Shown one piece after another: positions 34,834 through 46,237 of a stretch of DNA of 64,000 nucleotides (position 1 is its first letter; each line of letters opens with the position of its first letter). The stretch lies in the NCBI GenBank assembly GCA_036346255.1, contig CM070633.1, forward strand, positions 35,680,192 through 35,744,191, in the 5' to 3' direction. The notes under the pieces are model-generated. The model was given only the letters and a program-made list of their open reading frames with translations, was not told the origin of the DNA and ran no database searches. The translations under genes and the position numbers were made by a program. This DNA is from Ampelocalamus luodianensis (taxonomy: Eukaryota; Streptophyta; Magnoliopsida; Poales; Poaceae).

Positions 34834-37800
34834 TGTGAGGACCCGGAATATTTAACTAGTAACACTTAACCCCCAAATGGCTCTAGCGTTACTAATTAAA
34901 CATTCTAAGCCTCGATGGTCATATGCTTCCCAGAATTGCAGCATATGCACATCATCACAAAATTACACATCATTTCCATACACATACATCACTAAGTTCA
35001 ACCACGACATACATAAAGTAAAGTTATTACAAAGAGAGCCGATGCCAAATAGAACAATATACAAGAATGACAATGGAAGCAAAAGTGCCATAAGATGGCT
35101 AGAACAAAAGTCGACAGGTTAGCCATACACCCACAAGGCAACCGACAGGGCCGCAAGCTAGTCGCCCATGAAGCTACCACAACACAGCTCACAAAAGTGA
35201 GGCCCCTCAGACTCACCTTCTTCCTCTCTGTGAACAATTAAGCATAGCATCCGAGTACAAAGATTGTCTTTGTACCCGCAAGGCTGACGTGTGGAATAGC
35301 AGACCTATTCATAAACTACATGCAAGCTTATTTGGTGGAGGTTGTATGTCTCATTTGCATGAAGCCAACTTTATTTGCAATAATGTAATATATTTCAAAA
35401 GCAAGTTTGCAAATCTGTTTTGTTATCAAAGTAATGATAAGTAAAGATACATACAAGTAACCACACAGAAGTGACTATCCCAATAGCCACCACAACATAG
35501 CACGAATCCTGATTCGTACCACCCATCAAGTTTTAATTTAAAAGGTTGTAGTCTAACTCTTGAAAGACCTTGCCAAGCGTGTCCATAACCTAGGACGAGG
35601 CTATTGAATAGTTTTAACCCTGCGGGGTGTACCAATGTACCCACACTCGGACCGCTTCAAGCCACAAGCACACTACTGAAGGTATGCGCGCACGGCTAAG
35701 TCCTACGAGACGTTTCCAATCTTGTGTATTAACTCACGAGCCGCTCATATGGATAGAAACCCATATGCTTACATTGCAAGCGAAAGACAACAAATCCCAT
35801 CACGCGTGAAGTCTTTCGGACACTACAATGCTCCCAACACCATCCCTCCTGCGACTCCTGCGACTCGGAGCCAATACACGCCAAAGTACTAAGTCAAGAG
35901 AGGTCCATACCCTCTAATGTGGTTAGCACGCTCAAATGCTTGGTTGATGTAACAAGATGTTCGGTCCTTGTTGACCGGGCACCATTCGATCACACCCGAA
36001 ATCACACCATCATACCATTGTGCCCAAGTCTAAATCATTTTGTTTTCAGTTTTAGTTTTCATAAGTAGACATGGCACAAGGTGGAAATCATAACCATAAT
36101 AAGTTTTAAGTGATCAAGGTTATCGACAAGTCGATAACCGCCCATTTCTAGAAACTAAGCATGGCTAAGCAATTAATTCGCAACTACTAAGTGACAAGAG
36201 CCCATCCATGAACTCTAAATCACGACAAGTAACCTAGGCTCATGGTAGTAGAGGATAATCATTTGCTAAGGAAATGCATCTACTAGGCCAACTATTAACA
36301 CAAAGTAGCAATGCATACATAGAATTTGTAATCAACATAAATACTTAAAATACTGGGATTAACATGATTAAACTGCTTGCCTTCTTGCGTTGCTCAAAGC
36401 TGTTGTGGAGGGTCGCTCTGGGGTTACCGCAAATCGAATCCTAGCGAAAAGGCAAAAGAACCAAGAACAACCAATAAGACGAGCCACACTTAAACAAACG
36501 AGCAAGCAAAAATTATCCAATTAAACAGAAATTTACATAAGGTAGAATACGAATACACCTAGACATAGAAACTCAAAGATATTCTCTAAAAACCTATTTT
36601 CTACCATAATAGCACTGTAGCAAAAACATTTTCTAGAAAGATTTTGAAGCTGAAATTTTTATGGTAGCTACCTACTGGTATAGTGGTAACCCATATAAAA
36701 TTTCAGGTCATTTGGAGTTAAAATGATTTAGTTATGATTTTTCTAAGTTATAAATCTAAGACATGATTAATTTCAGTATTAAAGACTACTGCAAAACCTA
36801 TACTAAGTTAAAGTACTTTAACAGATGCATTTATAGAACTTTAGTTTGTTAAATTTTGAGCTACAGAGAAAAAGATATGCAATTTTGAAGTTTAAAACAA
36901 TTTATATGTGCAAATAAAAGCTCTCGGAACTAAATCTGGAAAACCAACAAAAACTAGGGAGGTCGTGGGCCGTTGATCAAAGATCGCACGGCTCACGATC
37001 TCAGATGCCAAAACCCGCACGAGCACCTGGGCGCAAAGACCTCATCGCGCCTAGGGAGGTCTTAGCCGTGATATTGAATCCAACGACACGACTAGTGCAC
37101 GTCGGCGCGCACGGAGGAGGTCCTCGCGCCTAAAGGTGGTGGGATCGTTAGATCAAGATCGGCGGTCCCGACCTCCTTAGGAGGTCCTAGGTTAAATCTA
37201 CGGAAGGAGGTGCAGGCGGTGAGATCGAGAAGGAGGAGGTCTTTGTGGCTAAGATCTCCGAGGAGGTCTTAGCGCCAATGACTCCACCGATGGATTTAGA
37301 TCCAATGGCCCACGTGAGATGGGATGTTCGGGCCATCTGAGCGCCTCAACGAACTGGGGCCTTGGATCTTGAGATGGGCGGCCTAGATCAAGATTGCATC
37401 CGGAGGGTCCGAATGTTCTCGGATCCAGTAGTAGATCTAAAGATGAGCGATAAAGAGAGAATCAAAGCGGTAGAATTGCAAATAGGTCAAGAGGTCGGCC
37501 CGTTAGATCTAAATCTAACGGTTTAGACCGAAGGAGGAGGCCCTAAAGCCGGATCTAAAGGATGAGGTCCTAGACGGTCAAGATCTACTCGGGAGGTCCT
37601 AAGCGATAGGGTTTTAATCGGAGGAGATGCGGGCGGCTCGGATTAGACCTAGGAGGTCCTGACGGTCCGGATCGACGCGAGGGAGATCTGGCGCTAAAGA
37701 TTTTACAAAATGAGATCTAACGCTCGGATCTAAGCCGGGAGTCGCGAGCGGCTAGGATTGAGCCTAGGAGGTCTGGCGGGCTCAACGGTTTGCCGCCGGC

Positions 37801-39005
37801 GATGGGGACCTCGCCGCGCGCCGACCAAGGGCACCAATATACTCGCAATAGTGTCGCGGACCTAGCGAGGCAGTGCAAAATCAGAAGGAGAAGGAGAGGA
37901 AGGCCTCGGGCTATACATAGCACAGGAGCTTGGCAATGGTGTGGGCAAAAGCCTCGTGAGCATGAACCATGCCCTTGGCCAGCACGCACGCACGCAGGAC
38001 AAGTGGCAGAGCGGTGAAGACTTTGGAGGTTAAAGCCGATGGCAATAAATGCATGTCGTGAAAGAGCCGTTGACAAGAGGCAAAGGTGACATCTCACGCT
38101 TAACCGCTGCTCGACCACGACACGCATGGGTGCGAAATTTCATGGCGATGCGGACCTCGGGAGGTCGTGAGGAAGAAACACAGCGCCAAGGAGGTCTGGA
38201 CGTCCCAGATTTGCTTGGGGTGGTCTGGACGTCCGAGAATCGCCGAGGTGGGGAGGTCCGAAAGGCGGGCGAGGAGGTCTGGGAGGTCCTAGGAGTCGTG
38301 GGAGGTCGTGAGCCACACGACGGGGTCCAGTGGCTGGACCACCCAAAGCGCCGAGGGCACTCAAGAGTTCCTCGGATCGGGAGGTCGTGAGCATTGGATT
38401 GAGATCAATGGCTCGACTGCTGCGCGCAAAGCTTGAGCCGAAAGCTGGCTGTGGCGATGTGGTCCAACCAAGTCGGTTGAGTTGGGCTGGTCCGAGCCAG
38501 TCGACTCAGCCGGTTTAATTTCTGAGTATTAGAGAAAGGTGACATTTGGAGAGTTGTTTGGGGTAGCAAGCGAACTCCAAAATTTAAGAAATTTTTACAG
38601 AGCTTGCTAGCTCAAGCGAAGACCTAGCATAAAATTTTCAGAGGCTTTGGTGCTGTGGGTTTTCCTCCAAAAATTTGCAAGGCTTTGGTCCACGGTTTGA
38701 CCAGATTTTGAATTGGTTTGTTGACCTCCAAAATATTCAAACAATTTCTAAAATTGTGAAACTTTTGAGAGGGGTCACATACCATCCCAAGGACTTAGGA
38801 AAAATGTTTCAGGAGATGATCGGAGGTTTGACAAGATTGTTTTGAAAGCTCAAGATTTGGATCAAAAGACTTGTGACTTCGCATTTCCATAAGTCTTGTA
38901 CAATACTTGTCCAATACAAACGGGAAACACATGATGTAAGAAAAAGTTTTAATTTCTACTCATTTTCTTACGTTTGAAACACGAGCCCAAAATTGGGATG
39001 TTACA
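34834..39005 (-). mobile_element. solo LTR, 4.2 kb, TGTAACATCCC family, target duplication CTCTA
   Basis: TGTGAGGACCCGG to GGGATGTTACA, 4172 bp, flanked by CTCTA at 34829-34833 and 39006-39010. Oriented minus (5' end TGTAACATCCC at the right). It lies in the last intron of the antisense gene. The length and the TGTAACATCCC start fit the Tekay/RIRE3 chromovirus type (inference). It holds the shared motif CTATTGAATAG near 35600 and 35-bp-type GGAGGTCC repeats at 36950-38400. No internal coding region. Confidence 0.88.
36950..38400. repeat. GGAGGTCCT/AGATC subrepeats in the 4.2-kb LTR
   Basis: More than 20 variants of GGAGGTCCTNR with CGGATCTAA/AGATCTAAC spacers, about 30-40 bp apart; the inverted equivalent appears at 62085-62500 in the related LTR. 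Confidence 0.75.
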
Positions 39006-39558
39006 CTCTAAGTATATGTATTTATTCTTGGTATACTTCTGCAGAGCAAACACAAAGAATGACCAAAGCAGAGAAAGCTTTAAAGTTCGAACTTGGCCAG
39101 AGGGCAGATCTTGAGCGGAGTCTTGGTGATAAAGTCAAGGCTCTCAACAAGATGCTCTTCAACATGAGATAGGGAGCACAACTGCCCACTTTAGAAGATC
39201 CTGCGGAGAAGATAAACTACTTTGGCCAGCAACTCGAAGACCTCAAAGATCTGCTCAAGACTACTTGGGAGAACCACGCGCAGACCATGAGAGAAGCCGT
39301 CGCGAGCGGAGTTAGCTTTGCTTTGGGAAAGCTCAAAGCTTCCGACCCCTCTATTCATCTCCAGACCGTTGAAGAAGACTTGAACTGTTCGGATGAAGAA
39401 GCAACCAAGTTGTTCGAGGAAACAAGGCCTTTCGGAAAACAAGGTCGCAGACAAAATAGAGGTTAGGTCTCTGTCTCGCAGCGACCAGTCTGGTGGCTCC
39501 GAGAAGTAGATGATTGTAAGATTAGAACTATGAATGTAAAAGCTTACCTTTTAACATT

Positions 39559-39564
39559 AATAAA
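39559..39564 (+). terminator. AATAAA polyadenylation signal of the antisense gene
   Basis: AATAAA about 50 bp after the probable last stop (39507-39509), in AT-rich sequence. Confidence 0.5.
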
Positions 39565-40555
39565 ATATGTGCTTTTATCCTCTCAATTTTGCTAAGTGCT
39601 CATATGTGCTCATATGTCTCCTAGCCCCCGACTGCTTGTATTAGTAGAAGAACTTACTAAAGAAGTAGCAGACCAATGAAAAGAGCAAAAAGCCCCGACC
39701 AGTGTATAAAGTATGCCATGATTATGTTGTAAAATGATATAATTGAGCACTAGGAAATCAATTAGGTCGGAACCCGTGTATGATTTTGACCAACTGTAGA
39801 TCTATGTCATAATCGAAATACTGCACAGAACACTAAGTGGTCGGAAGATTCTTTGAGACTTATCTTGATGATAAGAAACTATGCCAAAAATATATGCAAA
39901 GACTATAAGTGATTTTATTTATATGCATTATCCAAACCGGTCGTAAAGGTTGCTAAGAACCAAAGACATGAAAAGCACTTCACAAAACGTATTCATGCTC
40001 AAGTCCGACCGGCAACGAAGATCGTAAGAAAGAGGACCATCGCTAGGAAACTTCTTCCAGTGGGTAGGAACACATGCAGAGAGGAGAGATTTCGACTAGG
40101 AGGCTTTTCGTGTCTCGACTAGTAGCCAAAACAAGAGAAGAATAGAATGTTGAAACGAAGAAGATTAGTCTTTGAATCTTAAGCATGTAAGGAACTATAT
40201 CAGGTTGTTTGTGTAATGCTCCTTTACTTTTTTGCTTCTTTGAGAAAAGAATATATGGTCGCTCGTGAGAACCATCGCTGAGATGGTCTTGATTAGGACC
40301 CTTATGGCTTGCGACAATTAAGTCAAGGTAAAAAGAAGTAAAAGAGATCCCCTTTTGGAAGGATATCAGAGAGAATGTGTGCTTCTTTGACCAGTTAAAC
40401 AACAATAGTATGTGACCAGATGATAAAACAATCATATAAACAATAGCACTCATCGAAAAAAGTAAAGGAATGATGCATCTTTATTGAATTAAAAATAAAA
40501 AAGAACAACTAAACATAAAACATACACAATTTGTCAATATTCCAAGAATTTGACA
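39565..40555. other. Tat-element spacer between the antisense gene and integrase
   Basis: No gene recognised; minus-strand frame 40043-40453 has no known motif. Confidence 0.45.
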
Positions 40556-40559
40556 AAAT

Positions 40560-41857
40560 ACGCCCATCTGACATGGCTAGTCGTACTGATCCAGGTCGGG
40601 TAACTTTGACCATAGTATAAGGACCTTCCCTTTTCGGCGAAAGTTTAGTGCGATTTGATTGGCTCTGAATTTTACTGAGAACCAGATCACCTATAGCTAA
40701 GCTGCGAGGTTGAACCTTACAACTGTGGTACCTTCACATGGCTTATTGGTAGACTGCTAATCGTATCAAGGCTTGGTTTCGTCGTTCTTCAAGGAAATTA
40801 TCGAGTTTGTGTTCTTCTTGATCATTTTGATTGAAACAATTGGTCCGAGCAGAGCTGATTTTTAGTTCTGGCAGAAGCATGTCTTCAGCACCATAAACAA
40901 GAAAATTTCACCGGTCACACAACTGGTCATAGTTCGAACGACCCATAACACAGAAGGAAGTTCTTGAACCCAAGCTCCTGACCGTTTTGTTAACTGGTCG
41001 AATACTCGGTGTTTTATTCCCTGCATTATTATACCATCAGCTTGCTCGACTGCTCTGTTGCTCTGTGGATGAGCAACAGAAGCGAATATATTTTGATAAC
41101 TAGATCTTCGCAGAATTCCTAGAAATTACCGCTCGAGAATTGGGTACCATTATCCGTGATTATACGACTAGGTATACCGAATCGTGTGATCACATTTTTT
41201 GTGAGAACCCTCTTGGCAACCTTAGTTGTTGTTTTAACAACTAGCTCAGCTTCTATCCATTTTGTGAATGTGTCGATCATGAAGAAAAAGAATTCGAAGC
41301 CCCCGGGTGTGCTTGAGAAAGGTCCTAGAATGTTCTGTCCCTAGGTTGCAAAAGGCCAAGAAAGAGGTATTGTTTGCAAAGCTTGTGCCAACTGATGTAC
41401 TTGTCAACTATGAAATCGACATTGTACGCACTTCGTCATGAGCTCTTTTGCATCATAAAGGGCAGTTAGCCAGTAGTATGAAACCGACCAGTATTCTGTA
41501 GAAATGATGTTCTCCACAGACTTCTCTATGAATGTCGGATAGCAATTTAATGCCATCTATTTGAGATATGCATCTCATCAACACTCTATGAGATCCCCAT
41601 TTATAAAGGGTACGTTCGATCAGAGTGTATGATTTAGTTTTTCGAGCTATACGATCAGCCTCTACATCATCTTCAGAAATAATACCATGCTGAAGATAAA
41701 TGTAGATCGACATCATCCAATTGCTACTAAGGTCGATTTGCACGACCGCCAGAGGAGCAACTAAGTCCTCAGAAGGCTCGACCACTAAGGGTGAATCGAG
41801 TTGCTCGAGGAAAACTCTGAGCGGGGCGGGTGACCTCGTGGAGGCTATCCGCGCCAA
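40560..41857 (-). pseudogene. Tat integrase (zinc finger, core, C-terminal part), broken
   Basis: Minus strand from 41857: IDLSSNWMMSIYIYLQHG leads into the H2C2 zinc finger (IHREVCGEH, then CVQC near 41430). The catalytic core shows its three acidic positions: MIDTFTKWIEAE near 41275, IITDNGTQF near 41150, and the E in NRAVEQADG near 41035. Conserved text follows through KHRVFDQLTKRSGAWVQELP and, past 40700, NRTKLSPKREGPY-like sequence. Frames are interrupted by stops and shifts after about 41450 and near 41115. It would have inserted the cDNA; now non-functional. Confidence 0.8.
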
Positions 41858-41899
41858 CTAGTCTGCCAGAAAGTTTTCCTTTCTAGGAATATGTTGGAT

Positions 41900-43590
41900 C
41901 TAGAAATTGAAGAAGTGCTTTTCGAGTTTTCGTACTTCCGCCAGATAAGATGACATCTTGGTACTTGAGCATTGATACTCTTTCCCGACTTGATTCACTA
42001 CTAGTTGAGAATCGCCTTTCACTAGTAATCTGCAAATCCCGAGCGCTCTGGCTGCTCGGAGTTCTGCCAACAAACCTTCGTATTCTGCCACATTATTAGT
42101 GACGGGAAAGTTTATTTGAATGGCATATTTAATTTGTTCTCCAGTAGGGGATATCAAGACAACTCTAGCCCCCGAGCCTTTGAGCATCAAAGAACCATCA
42201 AAGTACATTATCCACTCATTGTGGTGTTCATACTCGGGCTCTCGGGTGGGTTCAGGGTTTGTCCATTCGGCAATGAATTCTGCTAAAGCCTGGGACTTGA
42301 TTGCTGTTCTTGAGATGAAATGGAGGTTGAACGACCCAAGCTCGACCGCCCATTTTGCCATTCATCCTGATGATTCCCTGTTTGTGAGAACTTGACCAAG
42401 AGGATATCCGGTCGGTACGACCACTTTGTTGGCCTGAAAGTAATGCCTTAATTTCCTTGAAGCCATAAGGAGACCATAGAGCAACTTTTGTACTTGTCGG
42501 TATCTTTCCTTTGGTCCATGTAAGACTTCGCTTACGTAATACACGGGCCGTTAGATGTTGTCACGTTCAATGACCAGTACACCGCTGACTGCTTGTGGCG
42601 TTGCAACTACGTAAATCAGCAATATTTCTCTCGATCTTGGAGATACTAATATCGGGGCATTCGTAAGATACTTTTTGAGCTTTTCAAAGGCATCATTTGC
42701 CTCTTTAGTCCACTCGAAACTTCCCTGTTTCTAAAGAAGCTTAAAGAAGGGTAGTACTTTTTCTCCTAACAGGGCTATGAAACGACTTAGCACTGTCATA
42801 CAACCGGTTAGTTTTTGGACTTCTTTCTTTGTGGTCGGAGGGCACATCTGATCGATGGCCGATATTTTTACTAGATTTGCTTCAATTCCTATAGCCGAAA
42901 CTAGGAATCCAAGAAGCTTTCTAGATAAAACTCCGAACACACACTTTTCCGGATTTAACTTAAGGTTATACCTTCTTAAGTTATTGAAAATCTCTTGTAG
43001 GTCAGAAATGTGGTTGCCAGCGTTGATGCTCTTTACGACCAAGTCATCAACGTATGCTTCTAAATTTTGACCTATCTGAGGACTAAAGGTTTTTTGCATC
43101 AACCTTTGAAAAGTCGCACCAACATTTTTGAGATCAAATGGTATCTTTACATAGCAGTAAGTTCCATATGGCGTGATGAAGGAAGTTTTCTCTTTATCTT
43201 CTTTACTCATATTAATTTGGTGGTACCCTAAATACGTATCCAAAAAACTTAACAACTCACCCGGAAGTCGAGTCTACAACTTGATCAATGCGTGGAAGGG
43301 GAAGTCATACTTCGGACAAGCTTTATTAAGATCTGTAAAGTCAATACACATTCACCATTTCTCGTTACTTTTTCTAACCATTACAAGATTGGCGAGTCAC
43401 TCTGGGTGGTTGACTTCACGAATGAATCCAGCCTTGAGAAGTTTGTCAATCTCCGACCAGATTGCCTCCTTTCGATCTGGTACAACACGCCTTGGTTTCT
43501 GCTTGACCGCTTTCTTGTTAGGCCAAAGAGCTAGCCTGTGCTCGATCACCTCCCTAGGGACTCCGGGCATATCGGATGCCTACTAGGCGA
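41900..43590 (-). pseudogene. Tat reverse transcriptase, RNase H and second RNase H, broken
   Basis: Minus strand. RT begins near 43580 (EHRLALWPNKKAVKQKPRRV), with CIDFTDLNKACPKYDFPF near 43340, FLDTYLGYHQINM near 43225 and the catalytic YVDD near 43050. The RT-linked RNase H follows in degraded form (42730-42365, KERYRQVQKLLYGLL). A second, better preserved RNase H is at 42361-41900: MYFDGSLMLKGSGARVVLIS, NNVAEYEGLLAELRAARALG, and LLVKGDSQLVVNQV, containing the D, E and D positions. This dual arrangement marks the Tat lineage. Stops at about 43275 and between segments make it non-functional. Confidence 0.88.
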
Positions 43591-43594
43591 ATAC

Positions 43595-44286
43595 ATCCAT
43601 GTTTGCTTAGAGGAAGGAGACGAGCGACTTTTCCTATTTGGGGTCGAGTCCTACTCCGACCAGTACCTTTTTAGTATTTGCGGGCCCAGATGAGGCTTTG
43701 GTGCTTTCCAGAGGAGCACATTTGTCGAGTGGACTCTCTTTGGTCTGGTCGGATGGTTTTGGAGCCATCTTTGGTTTTGAGTGCTTGACCTGCGTTGAAG
43801 ATGGATTAGTTTCCCTGGTCGGAAGCTCGTCGACTAGTTCTAAAGATTTTTGATCGCATGCATAGGTTCAACGACAATAGGGAACCTACTAGGTCGAGTC
43901 GATGGGATGGGACAGATCTTCTTTTAAGAAGGAGATTACGATTTCGACCATGGACGGCTTTGTAGCGATCGACCTTAGTGCAAGGTTGACTTCTTGCTCT
44001 CCGACCTTGGATGACATTTCGACTCATACAAGGAGGATCCACCAAAGATCATATCAACAGTATGTTGTGGCTCCTGGTACTACATTTCTTCATCGCCATC
44101 TTTGTTCTTCTTGGAGCTTGTTTCTCCGAGTTCCTGTATGGAGGGGAGTGGACCTTTACCTGAGTAGTAATCTTCTAGCTTTTTCTGCAAGGATCGATAG
44201 GTGCGAAGATCATGCCCTGCAGCATGATGAAATGGACACCACTTCTTATTCTTCTTGTATTCATTGGTCGAAGCTTTTGCCTTGTT
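43595..44286 (-). pseudogene. gag-protease linker and protease remnant
   Basis: Minus strand shows VDMIFGGSSLYESKCHPRSE near 44050, a conserved Tat linker, then a degraded strand segment. The protease active-site DGGSS motif expected further on is not visible, so part of the protease seems deleted. Several stops. Confidence 0.5.
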
Positions 44287-45540
44287 TCAACCGGAAAAAT
44301 CTTTCTTACCCTTAAAAATTTCGGGTATCGCAACGACTTCTTTATTGTCTGACTTGCGATTCTTCTTGTTCTTGAGAGCCTTCTTTTGCTTCTTTTCTAC
44401 CTTATCTAAGCCAGGTTGATGGATTTTCTCTTTTCGATCAATAACTTCATTCCATTCGACCGCCTCACTTGCGGCGGCATATCTATCAGCCATGTCAAAA
44501 AGCTCGACAATTGTTCGTGGAGAGTTCATGGCAATATCCCCCGTAAACCGACAATTTCTCAACTCGGCTTTAAGGTCCTGAATAACATAAGATTCTGCAA
44601 TCTATGGTATAGAATTACAAACCTGGCTAAATCTTTTGATATACTGCCGAAGAGTTTCATTAGACTTTTGCTAGATTCGATGAAGGCCCTTCTCCTTTCT
44701 AGGGCAATCGTACGCACCTTGGAAATTCATGATTAGAAGGTTGTAGAGCTACTCCCAAGTATAGATCGATCCAACCAACTAGTTGAGCAACCATGACCGG
44801 GCAGACCCTTCGAGCACCGTGGGCAGATAGTTTGCCGTCACTTTGTCATCATCGCCAGTAGATCTGATGGCAGTGGTGTAAATTTAGAGAAATTCTAACG
44901 GGTTCTCAGTCTCATTGAATTTCTCTATGTTGGCTGGTCGGAACCTATTTGGCCAGCGTACAGCCTGGAACCCTACTGAGAAGGCTCGACAATGTGTAAT
45001 CGAGTCGTGGCGCCTCCTCTGGAAAGGTGCCAGATTGTAATCGGTCAGGGATCGGTTTCTCAACTTAGAATACCGGACCTCCGGTGTCCCGATCCGGTCG
45101 TGGTCGTTATTTTGACGCCTTTGACCGCCTGCTTGGTTTAGACGATGTCAAAGATCATCAAGGCCAAGCAATCATTCCTCTCGAAGAGGGGGAAGGAGTG
45201 GCTGTTTGAAATAGCCTTCTTCCCTTGTGACTCCATGGTTGGAATCATCGAGGAGGTCTTGGTATCGATTGGTCTCCAATCTAACCATGCTGTCCCCTAC
45301 TGAGGGAGGAATGTTGGGATGAAGTCATAGTTTGACTTTGTGAATATTTGTTCCTGGTATGCTTCTGTATGATTCATGGTCTGTTGGAGGATCTCTAACA
45401 CCTGACCTACAAGTTGGATAAAACCTAGAGTCTCTGCTAGAGTAGGGTCAGGATTATTTAAGATGTTCTGAACTCGTTGCAGGTTTTGTACCATTACTGA
45501 AGGTCTTGGGGTTCCTGCTAGAATTAGATGTTCGAATCAA
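44287..45540 (-). pseudogene. Tat gag, broken
   Basis: Minus strand pieces in order: PRPSVMVQNLQRVQNILNN from about 45506, FQAVRWPNRFRPANIEKFNE near 44975, GSARSWLLN near 44800, NFQGAYDCPRKEKGLHRI near 44735, LRQYIKRFSQVCNSIP near 44650, and AELRNCRFTGDIAMNSPRTI near 44570. This is the retrotransposon gag domain that forms the particle shell. At least three TAG stops (44602-44604, 44671-44673, 44749-44751) interrupt it. The N-terminus is cut where the plus-strand LTR-type sequence begins near 45590. Confidence 0.8.
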
Positions 45541-45692
45541 TTTTAGGTTAATCTTGCTTATTTTATGCAGTTTAGCTTCATATATTATCAGTTAGCAGAT
45601 ATAAATGATGCCTGCACCGCGTCCCCAAGCCGCGCCAATTCCGCCGTGAATCCCGCCCGCGTTCCCTATCGATTCGAGTGCCGCCTCCACCC

Positions 45693-45699
45693 TATAAAG
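45693..45699 (+). promoter_or_regulatory. TATA box of the interrupted plus-strand LTR
   Basis: CCCTATAAAGGGA in a GC-rich promoter-like context, followed by a CT-rich leader. Confidence 0.6.
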
Positions 45700-46237
45700 G
45701 GAGCATCGCATGTTCCCATCTCCCCTCTTTGATTCGCCTCAAACCTCACCCTCTAACTCTTCTCCATTTGCTCGGAACGCCGACATCAATCCACCTTCTT
45801 CCTGAAGAATGGCAACGACGCAACCGCATTGATCTTCTTCTCTAGCAATCCTCCAAACCAAACCAACCACGTCACGTCATGTTCCCGGTATTCCTCTTCC
45901 CATCCCCCACCTCTATTCATCTTCTTCATTACCGTGGAGTGCCACCACCATGGTCCTCCTTTTTGCACTGTCGGCTGCCGTCGCTCCGCCTCCTCAGAGC
46001 TCCCTAAGCCTCCCAGAGCAGCCCACCCCCTTCCCCACCTCCAGGTGCAGCCCGTGCTCACCTCCCCTCGCCGATGCTAGCGCCCTGTGCCGCCTGTGCG
46101 CCGTGTTGCCTGTGCGCGCTGCCTCTGGCCACCTCATGCCACGCCACCACCTCCTACAGCCTCCTCTCGAGGCCGGCGACCCATTTCATCAGTCGCTATC
46201 AGCCGCGTTGCCTCCCCTTGTCGGCGCCATCGCTTGC

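Larger units (their letters stand above)
22920..39509 (+). pseudogene. spliced antisense gene of the Tat element (gypsy-associated domain plus coiled coil), broken by insertions
   Basis: ATG at 22920 begins MSDSITKWLVSDLSRKKL; GLRFPTHKFFCKVLEYYGVE fits the 'putative gypsy type transposon' domain (PF04195-like, judged by eye). The exon continues at 33222 after an inserted element; removing the insert and one GAAGT copy keeps the frame. In-frame stops follow (for example near 33293 and 33414). Further exons appear at about 33555-33663, 33742-34056, 34153-34457, 34529-34563, 34648-34793 and 39044-39509, bounded by GT donors (GTAAGA, GTATGT, GTAAGC, GTAAGT, GTAACT) and AG acceptors. The last two exons are charged and helical (AVITKLEEECQAKDRSIEYL; ALKFELGQRADLERSLGDKV), a likely coiled coil. 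Small shifts occur near 33965, 34365 and 39430. Antisense genes 3' of pol are known in Tat elements such as Grande; function unknown. Confidence 0.72.
22380..45590 (-). mobile_element. Tat-lineage Ty3/gypsy retrotransposon, decayed and nested into
   Basis: Minus-strand order gag (45540-44287), protease remnant, RT plus RNase H, a second RNase H (42361-41900), integrase (41857-40560), then a spacer and a plus-strand gene antisense to pol. A second, archaeal-type RNase H and extra genes beyond integrase are hallmarks of the Tat (Ogre/Grande/RIRE2-like) lineage. All frames carry stops or shifts. The 5' LTR is lost where the plus-strand sequence at about 45590 begins; I could not delimit the 3' LTR at the left, so 22380 is approximate. 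Two elements are nested inside: 23257-33221 and 34834-39005. Confidence 0.8.
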
